Origin: Urophycis tenuis
Taxonomy: Eukaryota > Chordata > Actinopteri > Gadiformes > Phycidae
Direction of reading: 5' to 3'
DNA: 64,000 nucleotides
NCBI GenBank assembly: GCA_036785325.1
Contig: JAXIVH010000084.1
Coordinates: forward strand, 62,001 to 126,000
In this document: piece by piece, positions 1 to 9,935 of the stretch
Layout: every line of letters begins with the position of its first letter
Numbering within the stretch: position 1 is the stretch's first letter
Made by a program: the position numbers and the translations under genes
The notes under the pieces: generated by a model
What the model saw: the letters and a program-made list of their open reading frames with translations, nothing else
The model's database searches: none
What the model was told of the DNA's origin: nothing

Positions 1-2003
1 GTTAGCAGTCTCAGTGAGGGGAGGTGTCTCAGTGAGTGTCTCAAAGCCAGGAGAGGGGCCACAGTGGATTTAGCAGCCTCAGTGAGGGGAGGAGTCTCAG
101 TGAGTGGAGAGCCTTCAGTGAGGAGAGGGGCTTTAGTTTCCTGTCTCTTCTTCCCTGGGTCCTCAGTGAGGGGACCAGCCTCAATGAGGAGAGGGGCCTC
201 AATGTAGTTAGCAGCCTCAGTGATGAGAGGGGCATCGGTGAACTGAGAGCCTTCAGTGATGAGATGGGCTTTGGTTTCCTGTCTCTTCTTCCCTGGGTCC
301 TCAGTGAGGGGACCAGCCTCAGCAAGGAGAGGGGCCAACGTCAGGAGAGGGGCCACAGTGGAGTTAGCAGTCTCAGTGAGGGGAGGTGTCTCAGTGAGTG
401 GAGAGCCTTCAGTGAGGAGAGGGTCTTTAGTTTCCTGTCTCTTCCTCTCTGGGTCCTCAGTGAGGGGACCAGCCTCAGTGAAGAGAGGGGCCTCAATGGA
501 GCAAGCAGCCTCAGTGATGAGAGGGGCATCGGTGAACGGAGAGCCTTCAGTGAGGAGAGGGGCATTAGCTTCCTTTCTCTTCTTCCCTGGGTCCTCAGTG
601 AGGGGACCAGCCTCAGTGAGGAGAGGGGCCGCAATGGAGTAAGCAGCCTCAGTGATGAGAGGGGCATCGGTGAACGGTGAGCCTTCAGTGATGAGATGGG
701 CTTTGGTTTCCCTGTCTCTTCTTCCCTGGGTCCTCAGTGAGGGGACCAGCCTCAGCAAGGAGAGGGGCCAAAGTCAGGAGAGGGGCCAAAGTCCGGATGG
801 ACCACAGTGGAGTTAGCAGTCTCAGTGAGGGGAGCTGTCTCAGTGAGTGGAGAGCCTTCAGTGAGGAGAGGGTCTTTAGTTTCCTGTCTCTTCTTCCCTG
901 GGTCCTCAGTGAGGGGACCAGCCTCAGGGAGGAGAGGGGCCTCAATGGAGTAAGCAGCCTCAGTGATGAGAGGGGCATCGGTGACTGGAGAGCCTTCAGT
1001 GATGAGAAGGGCTTTGGTTTCCTGTCTCTTCTTCCCGGGGTCCTCAGTGAGGGGACCAGCCTCAGTGAAGAGAGGGGCCTCAATGGAGCAAGCAGCCTCA
1101 GTGATGAGAGGAGCATCGGTGAACGGAGAGCCTTCAGTGATGAGATGAGCTTTGGTTTCCTGTCTCTTCTTCCCTGGGTCCTCAGTGAGGGGACCAGCCT
1201 CAGCAAGGAGAGGGGCCAAAGTCAGGAGAGGGGCCACAGTCCGGATGGGCCACAGTGGAGTTAGCAGTCTCAGTGAGGGGAGGTGTCTCAGTGAGTGGAG
1301 AGCCTTCAGTGAGGAGAGGGCCTTTAGTTTTCTGTCTCTTCTTCCCTGGGTCCTCAGTGAGGGGACCAGCCTCAGTGAGGAGAGGGGCCTCAATGGAGTA
1401 AGCAGCCTCAGTGATGAGAGGGGCATCGGTGAGTGGAGAGCCTTCAGTGATGAGAAGGGCTTTGGTTTCCTGTCTCTTCTTCCCTGGGTCCTCAGTGAGG
1501 GGACCAGCCTCAGCAAGGAGAGGGGCCAAAGTCAGGAGAGGGGCCACAGTGGAGTTAGCAGCCTCAGTGAGGGGAGGAGTCTCAGTGAGTGGAGGGCCTT
1601 CAGTAAGGAGAGCGGCTTTAGTTTCCTGTCTCTTCTTCCCTGGGTCCTCAGTAAGGGGACCAGCCTCAGTGAGGAGCGGGGCCTCAATGGAGTTAGCAGC
1701 CTCAGTGATGAGAGGGGCATCGGTGAGGAGAGGGGCCACAGTGAGGAGAGGGGCTTTGTGTTCCTGTCTCTTCTTCCCTGTGTCCTCAGTGAGGGGAGCA
1801 GCCTCAGTGAGGAGAGGGGCCACAGTGTGGAGAGGGGCCACAGTTGAGTTAGCAGCCACAGTGAGGGGAGAAGTCTCAGTGAGTGGAGAGCCTTCAGTGA
1901 GGAGAGTGGCTTTAGTTTCCTGTCTCTTCTTCCCAGGGGCCTCAGTGAGGGGAGCAGCCTCAGTGAGGAGAGGGGCAACCGAAACCTCTTTCCCTCTTTC
2001 CAC
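1..2003 (-). repeat. PLTE minisatellite, array 1 (partial)
   Basis: GC-rich tandem array cut by the left edge of the window. On the minus strand the basic unit is 18 bp and reads as hexapeptides such as APLLTE, AGPLTE, GSPLTE and TPPLTE. These are interrupted by a decapeptide spacer DPGKKRQETK and by AANSTV. The frame nearest the upstream exon is open for 267 codons (2003 down to 1200) and then stops at a recurrent GPSPC-stop variant unit. The opposite strand is also open over long stretches, as expected when a stop-poor short repeat is read in any frame. It could be the C-terminal exon of the minus-strand gene or a non-coding VNTR; frame breaks favour caution. Confidence 0.9.
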
Positions 2004-2091
2004 TTTTTTGCACCTTGTACTTCTTATTCAGGAGCTGCTCTGCTTTCTACCTCTCCTTTTTCTCTAATTTCACTTTTTGCTTGGGCTGTCA

Positions 2092-2280
2092 TTAATTTTT
2101 TTGCCATTGGGTATTGATCTCTTGCTGCTTTTTGGCCCCAAGCTGAGGTATTTTGTGTTGCTCCTTGGCGAGCTTGGCCTCTCCCTTCTCCCGCCTCAGC
2201 TTATCATGGAGTCTCTCCTTCCCTGCTCCTTTCTTCTGGTCCCGCGTAGGTGATGTTTCTGAGGGCCTGATGACCTTAAT
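2092..2280 (-). CDS. Lys/Glu-rich exon, unit 1
   Basis: Candidate exon of an unrecognised minus-strand gene. A splice acceptor (pyrimidine-rich run then CCACAG) ends at 2281, and the exon opens with ATT in phase 0, reading IKVIRPSETSPTRDQKKG and then a charged stretch rich in K, E, R and Q. This frame runs 62 codons to a TAA at 2092-2094. A homologous acceptor, with nearly the same 15 bases, precedes the proline-rich exon at 4463. The charged sequence could form a helix or coiled coil. Beyond the stop, another frame stays K/E-rich up to the minisatellite, which suggests a small frameshift in an exon that once continued into the array. No family is recognised. A weak resemblance to the basic linker before the C-terminal SH3-like domain of FYB/ADAP-type adaptors is not enough for a name. 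Confidence 0.4.
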   Translation of the reverse strand: MKVIRPSETSPTRDQKKGAGKERLHDKLRREKGEAKLAKEQHKIPQLGAKKQQEINTQWQKN

Positions 2281-2353
2281 CTGTGGCGGGAAAATTCAAC
2301 AGTGCCACAACATTAACTTCAGAACTTTATTTTGTTCACATTAAAATGAAATG

Positions 2354-2747
2354 TGGGTCAGGGGTTCTTATGGCAAGTGTATGGTTTGGGGGTTCTAATG
2401 GCTAGGGTTAGGATTTCTCACGGCTAGGGTTGGGGTTCCTAATGGCTAGCGTTAGGGTTTGGGGGTTTTATGAATAGGCTTAGGTTTACTTATGGCTAGG
2501 GTTAGGGTTGGGGGTTCCTATGGATAGGCTTAGGGTTGGGGGTTCTAATGGCTAGGCTTAGGGTTACTTATAGTTAGGGTTAAGGTTGGGGGTTCTTATG
2601 GATAGAGTTGGGGTTGGGGGTTCTTATGGCTGGGCTTAAGGTTGGAGGTTCTTATGGCTAGGGTTAGGGTTGAGGGTTATTGGCTACAGTTAGGGGTTCA
2701 TATGGCTAGGGTTAGGGTTGGGGGTTCATAAGACTAGGGTTAGGGGT
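2354..2747. repeat. Degenerate telomere-like minisatellite, unit 1
   Basis: About 400 bp of imperfect repeats of roughly 25-35 bp built around GGCTAGGGTTAGGGTTGGGGGTTC. It contains isolated TTAGGG-like hexamers but never a run of perfect vertebrate telomere repeats. The array resumes at 3566-3745 beyond an inserted element. Confidence 0.85.
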
Positions 2748-3565
2748 TGTAGCAAACGATCAGCTAATAACGGCCAATAACATAATAATTTAAATGTAAT
2801 GAAGTAACGTCATAACTTGCCAATAATGTAGTAAAATTGTTGAGCCAATAACAGAATAACTTATTACATTATTGGCCTTGTATTTAAAAAAATCCTTTGA
2901 AAATGTAAAAAGAAAAGAGTCAATAATGTAATAATAATGATACTAATTGAAAAGTAATTTTCTTTATCTAGCTCTAGGCTCTCTGCAAGTGCTTCTCTGA
3001 TAAACAGGTGGGGTGGAATGGTGTACAAAGTTCAGGGAATAAGAGTGAGACTTGATTGAATGTCCCAAGCATTGACATATCTTGGTTGAGAGAAAATTCA
3101 ATTATTCTCGATAAGGTCTCTGTTGGTAGGTATTGAGCTCCCAGCTCATTGCCGGCGTGCCCAACAATGTTGGATACACGGAGTACTATAACGGTAAACC
3201 TAAGAGTTACATAGAAATCCAAATGCACTCTTAATTACTCCTGTGGAGGGGGGTTTGAGGGTGGAGGGGGTATCTGTAAGGTCAGATATTTATTTAAGCA
3301 TCTGTTACAAGATGCAATATTGAGGAATATTGCAGTATTGAAGTGTGACACCCTCTCTCCAGAAATTGAAAATAAAATAAAGTGATACCTCAGTGATTAC
3401 ATTATTGGCTCAGATATCACATTTTCAAAGGTTTTTTTTTTTTAATACAGGGCCAATAAGTAAATAACCAGCCAATAATGTAATAAGTTATTAAATTATT
3501 GGCAATGGTATTGGCTCAACAGCTTTATTACGTTATTGGCTGTTATGACATGATCGGTTGCTACA
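2748..3565 (-). mobile_element. Inverted-repeat element with F-box-like peptide, unit 1
   Basis: Both ends carry the terminal inverted repeat TGTAGCAACCGATCA (one mismatch on the left here). Internal repeats containing GCCAATAA(C/T)GTAATAA lie in inverted orientation near both ends. It sits inside the telomere-like minisatellite with GGGGT on both sides, a possible 5-bp target duplication that the satellite itself could also supply. The minus strand at 2974-3228 reads a peptide containing LPTEILSRIIEFSL, which resembles the start of an F-box, then a short leucine-rich stretch. No transposase is present, so this is a non-autonomous element, perhaps with a captured exon. The superfamily is not assigned. 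Confidence 0.65.
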
Positions 3566-3745
3566 GGGGTTCTTATGGCTAGGGTTAGGATTTGTAACAG
3601 CTAGGGCTAGGGTTGGGGTTCCGTATGGCTAACATTAGGATTCGGGGTTACTTATGGCTAGGGTTAGGGTTGGGGGTTATTGTGGTTAGGCTAAGGGTTT
3701 CTTACCGCTAGGGTTACGGTTGGGGGTTCTTAGGGCTAGGGGTCC
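3566..3745. repeat. Telomere-like minisatellite, continuation, unit 1
   Basis: Right-hand part of the GGTTAGGG-containing minisatellite, split from 2354-2747 by the inverted-repeat element. Confidence 0.8.
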
Positions 3746-4112
3746 ATACATACATACTTACATTTCAGGGAGTACACACGGGATACTGCCCCATCAATAT
3801 TTAGAACACATGCATTTGTCCCCCCAAATAAAAACAAAATAACTTTTATTTTCAAAAACCACTGTAACGCCTTTTCATCAGCATTAGGTCTATTTTTGTT
3901 TACTAAAACAGTTGTACAATTCCCCACACAAACGCACAAAAGAGAAGAGGAGTAAATAATGCGATCACATTCTACGGGAGAGTAAACATTTAAAAGGAAT
4001 ACAAAATGCCTGAGAGTCTTCCTTGCATTATAGGCATATAATATTTTTGCCTGAATTTCTTTTCAATATTAGCACGTTCTGCTCCTTATTTCGTCTAGTC
4101 TCGCTTACTCAC

Positions 4113-4463
4113 TTCCAGGTCCAGCTCCTGCGCCAGCGATGGTAGGATGTCTTCTAAATCACGAGCCACCAGATCAGCCACTCTGTCAGGCCGGACCTCC
4201 ACTTCCACCATCTTGGTCAGCCTGTGGAGCAGCCCCATCATGGATGCCCCCCATGCGAGCCTGAGGACGGCCTCAGGGGGAAGAGGTGGCAGCGGTCTGG
4301 GGTGGCGACGGCCAGCCGGGCTGAGAAGGTGGTGGGGGACGGTGGTGTGAGGAGGAGGAGGAGGAGGAGGAGGAGGAGGAGGCGGTGTTGATGAGGGGCT
4401 GGATTGAATCAGGTGGCTCGGAGAAGCATGCACCTGAGCAGACACAGGTCTGAGGTCCTCAAT
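4113..4463 (-). CDS. Proline-rich exon, unit 1
   Basis: Internal exon of the candidate minus-strand gene, 351 bp, exactly 117 codons, phase 0 at both ends. The acceptor (TTTTCCCACTACAG) abuts ATT at 4463 and a strong donor GTGAGT occupies 4107-4112. The product begins IEDLRPVSAQ, has a serine-rich stretch, then a run of 12 prolines coded by a GGA-type triplet repeat (about 4350-4382). It then runs through PAGRRHPRPLPPLPP to a non-repetitive hydrophobic and charged tail that includes AWGASMMGLLHRLTKM and ends LDLE. This unit is open throughout; units 2 and 3 carry a premature TGA where this one has TTA (4155-4157). No family is recognised. The intact splice sites and the length being a multiple of three favour a real exon. 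Confidence 0.55.
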
Positions 4464-4530
4464 CTGTAGTGGGAAAATTCAACTAAATTCAACACTCTAA
4501 CTTCAAAACTAAAAAAAAAAAACTTTTTGT

Positions 4531-4656
4531 GTACATACAGTACATACATACTGCATACATACATACATACATGCATACATACATACATACATACATCCAT
4601 ACATCCATACATACATACATACATACATACATACATACATACATACATACATACAT
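4531..4656. repeat. (CATA)n microsatellite, unit 1
   Basis: Run of TACA/CATA tetranucleotides, with a few CATC variants, in the intron upstream of the proline-rich exon. Its length differs sharply between units (about 125, 60 and 40 bp). Confidence 0.95.
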
Positions 4657-5334
4657 TTTAGGGTGTACACAGGAGATACGGCCCCATCAATATTTAGAAC
4701 ACATGGATTTGTCCCCCCAAATAAAAACATAAAAGAAGTAGGAAATTTTTATTTAGAAAAAAACGCTATGACGTCATTATAACCTACCTTTACAAAAACA
4801 ATTATACAATGTCATACAAACAGTCATACAATTCCCCAAAGAAGAGACACAAAAGAGGACAGAAGAGTAAATCCTGGGTTCTTATGGTTAGTGTTGGGGG
4901 TTCTTATGGCTATGGTTAGGGTTTGGGGTTCTTACATTTCAGGGGGTACACAGGGGATACGGCCCCATCAATATTTAGAACACATACATTTGTCCCCCTA
5001 AGTAAAAACAAAAGAAGCAACTTTTATTTTGACAAAACGCTATAACGTCATTATAACTTACCTTTTCTTCAGCACTAGGCCTATTTTTATTTACAAAAAC
5101 ACTCACACCATTCCCCAAAGACACACAAAGGAGGACAGAAGAGTAAATCATGTCTATATGTGTGGTTACTCAGCAGGGAAATGGTGATCTACGGGAGAAT
5201 AAACATTTGAAAGACATTTTGAATACCAATTGCCTGAGAGTCGATATTGAATTGTAAGTTGTATATTGCATGTATTCTATATGTAGGCTATTCTGTATTA
5301 AGGCTTTAGTGTGTTTATTTTGTATTTTTTAAAC

Positions 5335-5420
5335 CACGTGCGCATGTAAACCACGTGCTTCGTTATGACGTCCGAGGAGTGACGCGGGCAAGCTCGATTA
5401 GCGTCTCTGACCTGACGTCA
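5335..5420. promoter_or_regulatory. E-box and CRE cluster in first intron, unit 1
   Basis: Two CACGTG palindromes (5335-5340, 5352-5357) and a perfect TGACGTCA (5413-5420), plus TGACGTCC and GTGACGCGG in between, within 90 bp. All lie about 90-180 bp downstream of the first exon on the minus strand. The motifs are seen directly; a regulatory role is inference. The E-box and CRE palindromes are retained in units 2 and 3. Confidence 0.45.
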
Positions 5421-5510
5421 TAATGAAGCCCGGCGCAAATTTCTGAAAAGTACCGTTGCTAATAATATGATATCAAAGCAATAACACGGACAGTAAAATA
5501 CAATACTCAC

Positions 5511-5576
5511 AGGATCCAGACAAATCTCGTTTTTTTTTTTCCACATTTTCGCAAAAGTAATGTTGTAACCTGTCAT
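5511..5576 (-). CDS. First coding exon, unit 1
   Basis: Short first exon of the candidate minus-strand gene. The ATG at 5574-5576 opens MTGYNITFAKMW, followed by a lysine/asparagine run and EICLDP, and a GTGAGT donor lies at 5505-5510. The exon is 66 bp (22 codons, phase 0), so it joins in frame to the proline-rich exon at 4463. Here the KNKN seen in units 2 and 3 is an uninterrupted A-tract with the same length. A TATA box 58 bp upstream and two CCAAT boxes further up support this start. The peptide does not look like a classic signal sequence. No homologue is recognised. Confidence 0.5.
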
Positions 5577-5633
5577 ACACAAATCACTTCACACTTCTTC
5601 ACGTTATCATCAAGACAAAATGACGGTCCCGGG

Positions 5634-5720
5634 TTTTATACTGACCTCTGGTGGCGTCCTTGGTTATGAGCAACCAATCAGTGTTCAGTGCTTGGCGTCA
5701 ATATAATCATTACTGATTGG
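5634..5720 (-). promoter_or_regulatory. TATA/CCAAT promoter, unit 1
   Basis: On the minus strand a TATAAAA box occupies 5634-5640, an inverted CCAAT box 5674-5678 and a direct CCAAT box 5716-5720. Transcription would start near 5604, about 28 bp before the ATG. The arrangement is conserved in all three units with the same spacing, and the first-exon ATG always lies 58 bp beyond the TATA box. Confidence 0.6.
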
Positions 5721-5763
5721 CTGATCGGCTGCCGGGGAATGTTAGCTTGAATATATGGTCATT

Positions 5764-5972
5764 TTTGCTACGATGTTACGATATAGATATAGATCTATAT
5801 ATATGAGATTGTCTATATATTGATATATCTATATATATAGAGAGAGACATAGTTTAGTAAATAATTGTATTACTTTATTTTTATTTCCACATACCCGCGA
5901 CACGTGTTGAAAAGTTTCAAATAAATTGTCTCTCTCACACACACGCACAGACACACACACACACACACACTG
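5764..5972. repeat. AT-palindromic tract and (CA)n, unit 1
   Basis: About 5764-5850 is a self-complementary run of ATATAGAT/ATCTATAT words; about 5936-5970 is a CA microsatellite. Both vary in length between units. The rest of 5721-6436 shows no recognisable gene. Confidence 0.8.
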
Positions 5973-6436
5973 CTCATGGGCTGGCAGTACTGCATCAGAT
6001 CACATACAATGTGAAGCAACACATATATATATATACGCTAATATAAACTACTAACGGCAGTGTGTAATATGTGTTGGAGTCTCTCCAATGCATTTGTTTT
6101 TTCAGCAGAAGCTTTTTTTCTGAAACCAACGCGGCTGACAAAGCATACAATTAATATTGGAGCAGCTTCTTGGAGGCTACAACTAAGTATGCCTCATACA
6201 CAATCCATTTTCCAAAATATCCCCCCATACATTTTGAATAGTGTACTTTTTAACATTTTGACGAGCCACCCGAACACGAACGTAGGCAGTCTGATTTTCT
6301 GATGTAGGCCTATTGTTCACTCTTGAGGTGTTTGGATTGTTGTGATGTGTAACAGCAGAGTTACTGGTACAGCTAGTAGTTTGGACTGTAAACAATTATT
6401 ATTACATCTTACAGCTGCCACTTATTTTGTTTTCAG

Positions 6437-6518
6437 TCATGTCATGCGGGGACCAAGCCGAGAAGGACACAAGCTAGTTACTTTGTTGAAATCAAATTAT
6501 ATTCCTCAAAGGAAAGAG
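6437..6518 (+). other. Possible plus-strand exon, unit 1
   Basis: An 82-bp stretch bounded by a good acceptor (TTATTTTGTTTTCAG) and donor (GAG then GTAAGC). The open frame reads HVMRGPSREGHKLVTLLK and on. Length and both splice sites are conserved in units 2 and 3. It lies about 720 bp beyond the minus-strand promoter, so it would belong to a divergent transcript. No family is recognised and it may be a chance exon. Confidence 0.3.
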
Positions 6519-6609
6519 GTAAGCTTTTTTAAGTCACATAACATTTGTCCTTCATACAGTTTGTTTAATGAGGAAGTTGTTGTGGAAATTTCCTCAGCTG
6601 CTGGTGAAG

Positions 6610-7020
6610 AATGAAATAGAGACTTCTGCCGGCCGACAAGGTTTTATTTTCTTTGCAAAGAAAAGGTCAATCAACACGCGAGCGGTGAAAGATGAAGAAA
6701 GACCCCGAGCATGGGGATACCTAAACATTTATACCTGAGGAACACCCCCTAGACTATGCTTTACATCCATGTGTCTGCTGCAGGAGCCGGCCCCCCAGGG
6801 AGGGTTTTCACACCCTTTGCCCACTGCAGGTATCCCGCGCTGACCCCCCGTGGATGTGCTTTACACCTATAGGGTATCCTGCAGGACTTTGTATTTAGGT
6901 GCAAAGTTAAGTGTAAACATCACACAAAACAATTTGGTACCTTATGTTAGGAAGGGGAAAGGTTGGGCGTCTCAAATGGTTAAGACAAATAAATTGAAAT
7001 TGCCATTACAAAGTGAATCA
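6610..7020. other. Unassigned spacer, unit 1
   Basis: No gene seen. It contains short GC-rich stretches (GCCGGCC, CCCCGAGCATGGGG) and a direct repeat around CTGCAGG, and is conserved in all units. Confidence 0.5.
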
Positions 7021-7425
7021 ATAAACTCAACTCAACTTGCTCTTTATTGTCGTTGCACAAGAAACACAATAACACAGTGATTTTTGGCAGCGAAATGTCG
7101 TTGCTATGGCTTCCGGCAGACACAGAGATAAGCAAATGTATAAATAGATCTATAAAAATACAGAAATAAAAATATAAAACTATGATCAATGTAATATATT
7201 AATAAAGTGCAAAGGAACTGGATACTAATGAAAGATAATACTAAAAAAGTGTCAGTGTAGGCATGAAAAAAAGTATTGTGAACATTTTAGCAGCATGGTG
7301 GAGATTATTACACACATCGGTAAGGAAGTATTGCACTGAAATGGGTGGGGGGGTTATTTTGCATTGAGCAGTCTGATGGCTTGGGGGAAGAAACTTTTGC
7401 TGAATTTGGCTGTTCTTCAGCATTC
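7021..7425. repeat. LINE-like 3' repeat fragment, unit 1
   Basis: Contains CTTTATTGTCGTTGCAC, GAAATGTCGTTGC, and GAGCAGTCTGATGGCTTGGG, words I associate with a very common dispersed fish repeat. It lacks an ORF and abuts the 5'-truncated copia element. The family name is not assigned. Confidence 0.5.
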
Positions 7426-7639
7426 GCTGCAGAACAGCCAGAATCCCACATCATAACAGAGGAAAGTAAATTTACAAGATTTGACAAGACTTTCAATCCA
7501 CAACAACATTTTATGGAGCTTGCAGATGGCACCAGGGAGAATAACATGGCTCTCAAGCGAGGAGATGCAGACGTGATGCTACAGGACCAAAAGGGGAGAA
7601 ACGTCATGGTAACACTGAAGAGGGCCCTGCAGCTGCGGC

Positions 7640-7706
7640 CTACTGGTTAGGGCTTCGATTTGTAACCGGAGGGTGGCCGCTTCTTCTTCTTCTTCTTCTT
7701 CTATCC
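7640..7706 (+). mobile_element. Internally deleted SINE, unit 1
   Basis: Starts like the full tRNA-derived SINE of units 2 and 3 (CGGCCTACTGGTTAGGG) but jumps from GGTGGCCG straight to the terminal TTC repeat. About 215 bp, including the B box and the body, are missing. It sits in the copia pol frame between the protease and GAG-pre-integrase segments. Confidence 0.75.
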
Positions 7707-9540
7707 CCAGAGCATCCTCTCCATAGAGGCAGTAACAACTGATGGGGCCAAAGTGGTTTTCCAAAAAGGGAAGAGTGAACTGACAACCAAAGATGGGACT
7801 GTCTTCCGCATTGAGAAACTGGAAAGACTGTACTGCATTGAAACGGTAAATAACAATGAAAAATGGGTTGATTACTCAGCCAATGACATAATGTTGAAGG
7901 ACAAAGTGAATTTAACGTGTGATGCCAAAACATGGCATGAAATACTGGGACATTGTAACATTGATGATGTGATGAAACTATCTGATGTTGTATTAGGCAT
8001 GAAAGTCACGGAGGAAACTAAGATTGACTGTAATGTTTGCACTGAGGGAAAATTTACCAACAGTAGAAGTAGGAGGGCTGATGCAAAAGCTTGTGTGCCC
8101 CTTGAGTTAGTACATACTGACTTAGCAGGTCCAATAGAGCCACCTGGTCAAGATGGGCATAAATATGCCATCTCATTCACAGATGATTTTTCGGGGGCAG
8201 TGGCTGTTTACTTCCTTAAAAATAAGAGTGATGCAACATTGGCCACAAAGAAGTTCCTGGCAGACAGTGCACCTTATGGTAGTGTCAAATGTATCAGATC
8301 AGATAATGGTACAGAGTAAACAGGTGAGGCTTTTCAGGCCAAGAGAAAAAGGTATCAGACACGAGACATCATCCCCTATACTCTCCACATCAGAACGGAA
8401 CAGCTGAAAGACAGTGGAGGACCTTGTTTGAAATGGGGAGATGCATGTTAATAGAAAAGGGGTTACCGAAAGCGTTGTGGCCTTATGCTATTCAAAGTGC
8501 AGCCCATATCCGTAACAGATGTTACAATGAGAGAACTAAAAACACCCCATACTTTATACTAACAGGAAGAAAGCCAGACCTATCAAAAATCAAAAACTGA
8601 TGAATATGAACCAGAGATCAACAGCTTCAGAGACGGAAGGTCAGAAATTGAAAAGAGTGGCTCTGAATTGCTACAGAAAGAAGATAGCAAAGAGAAATCT
8701 AAATCTAAATCCAATCTAAATCAAATCTTAAATAAAAATGAAAATGTACAAAATAATGAAACTACAGATGAGGAAGTTGTTCTGGGTGAAAACAAAAACA
8801 AAAAGCTTAGGTTCAGAGCCTAGTTATGACCAAAACCCTCGCTACCCAAGAAGAGAAAGAAAAGCTCCAAAATACCAAGAGGATTACATACCAGACATTA
8901 AAGATAAAGATGTAACCCATGCTAGTGTTGATTATTGTTTCAGGGCAGTGTACGGAGTCCCCCAAACTTATAGAGAAGCCCAGACCGGAGGCACCAGCAT
9001 GGCAACAAGCCATGAAGGAAGAAATGGACTCACTTAAAGAAAACGAAACCTTTGAACTGACTACATTACCTGAGGGTAGGAATACAGTGTGGGGGGGGGG
9101 GGGGGGGGGATGGGTCTATGCCTTAAAGAAAAACACAGAAAAGGGAAATGTTTTCAAAGCTAGGTATGTTGCTAAAGGCTACAACCAGGCAGAGGGAATA
9201 GACTATAATTAAACATTTGCCCCAACAGCAAACATTTGTTCAGTGCGAGCCCTTATGCAAATTGCTGTTCAGAATGATCTCATTGTACATCAAATGGATG
9301 TGAAAACAGCATACTTACATGCTCCAATAGAGGAAGAGATTTACAGAACAACCTGAGGGTTTTGAAAACACATCAGAAACCGGAGAAAAACTTGTATGTA
9401 AGTTAAAGAAATCCCTTCATGGTCTGAAACAATCTGGAAGGAATTGGTACAAACTTCTGAATGATCACCTAGAACAAGACAACTTTGAGAGGAACCTATC
9501 TGACCACTGTGTGTACAAGAAACAGATAGGAAGTGAGACA

Positions 9541-9935
9541 AGTATGTTTACATGCAGCAAGAAATTCGAATTTCTGATCGGATCAGATAATGACATGCGT
9601 AAAACCGGATCACTTGTCCGAGTATACATGCCGTTCAGAGAATCGGATTAACAGCCCGAGCATGGGCTGACTCTGGACGCTATGTGGCGCTGCGCATGTG
9701 CAGAATGGCACTGCGCGTGCGCAGAATGCAAAATCCGATTCAGATCCGATTGCTGAGTATACATGCCGTTAAAAGTCCGACTATGAACGAATTATCCAGG
9801 TGTTGTTATCCGATTTTGAGATGTCTGAAGTAGGTCCGAAGTAGGTCGGATTAAGGTGTTTACATGCACTTCAAAAGTCCGAACGATGTCTTATACGATT
9901 AGAAATTCGAATTTCTTGCTGCATGTAAACGTACT
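9541..9935. mobile_element. 395-bp MITE in copia RT, unit 1
   Basis: Perfect or near-perfect terminal inverted repeats of about 35 bp start AGTRCGTTTACATGCAGC and include AGAAATTCGAATTTCT. The interior holds two copies of GAGTATACATGCCGTT and many TCCGA words, giving extensive self-complementarity. It splits the reverse transcriptase just before its WVDD motif. No coding capacity; superfamily not assigned because no clear target duplication is visible. Confidence 0.85.

Larger units (their letters stand above)
3756..5149 (-). repeat. Three homologous ~200-bp segments, unit 1
   Basis: The same block occurs at about 3756-3957, 4660-4872 and 4930-5149. On the minus strand it reads from a CCCC-AATTGT start through TTTTATTTTGG to ACATTTGTCC and ends in CTGAAATGTAAG. 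The first two copies keep a peptide FLFGGTN.CVLNIDGAVS.VY.LK, followed in copy one by a donor-like GTAAGTATG. The third copy has stop codons in this frame. They look like duplicated intronic or decayed exonic sequence within the minus-strand gene. Confidence 0.6.

Noticed and set aside
2092..2280. Assignment of the VNTR gene to the FYB/ADAP or PRAM adaptor family
   Set aside because: Only a basic K/E-rich linker looks similar; no SH3-like domain or tyrosine motif is visible in the window.
2354..3745. True telomere or telomere fusion point
   Set aside because: Only scattered TTAGGG-like words inside a longer degenerate unit; no perfect tandem run and no head-to-head orientation.
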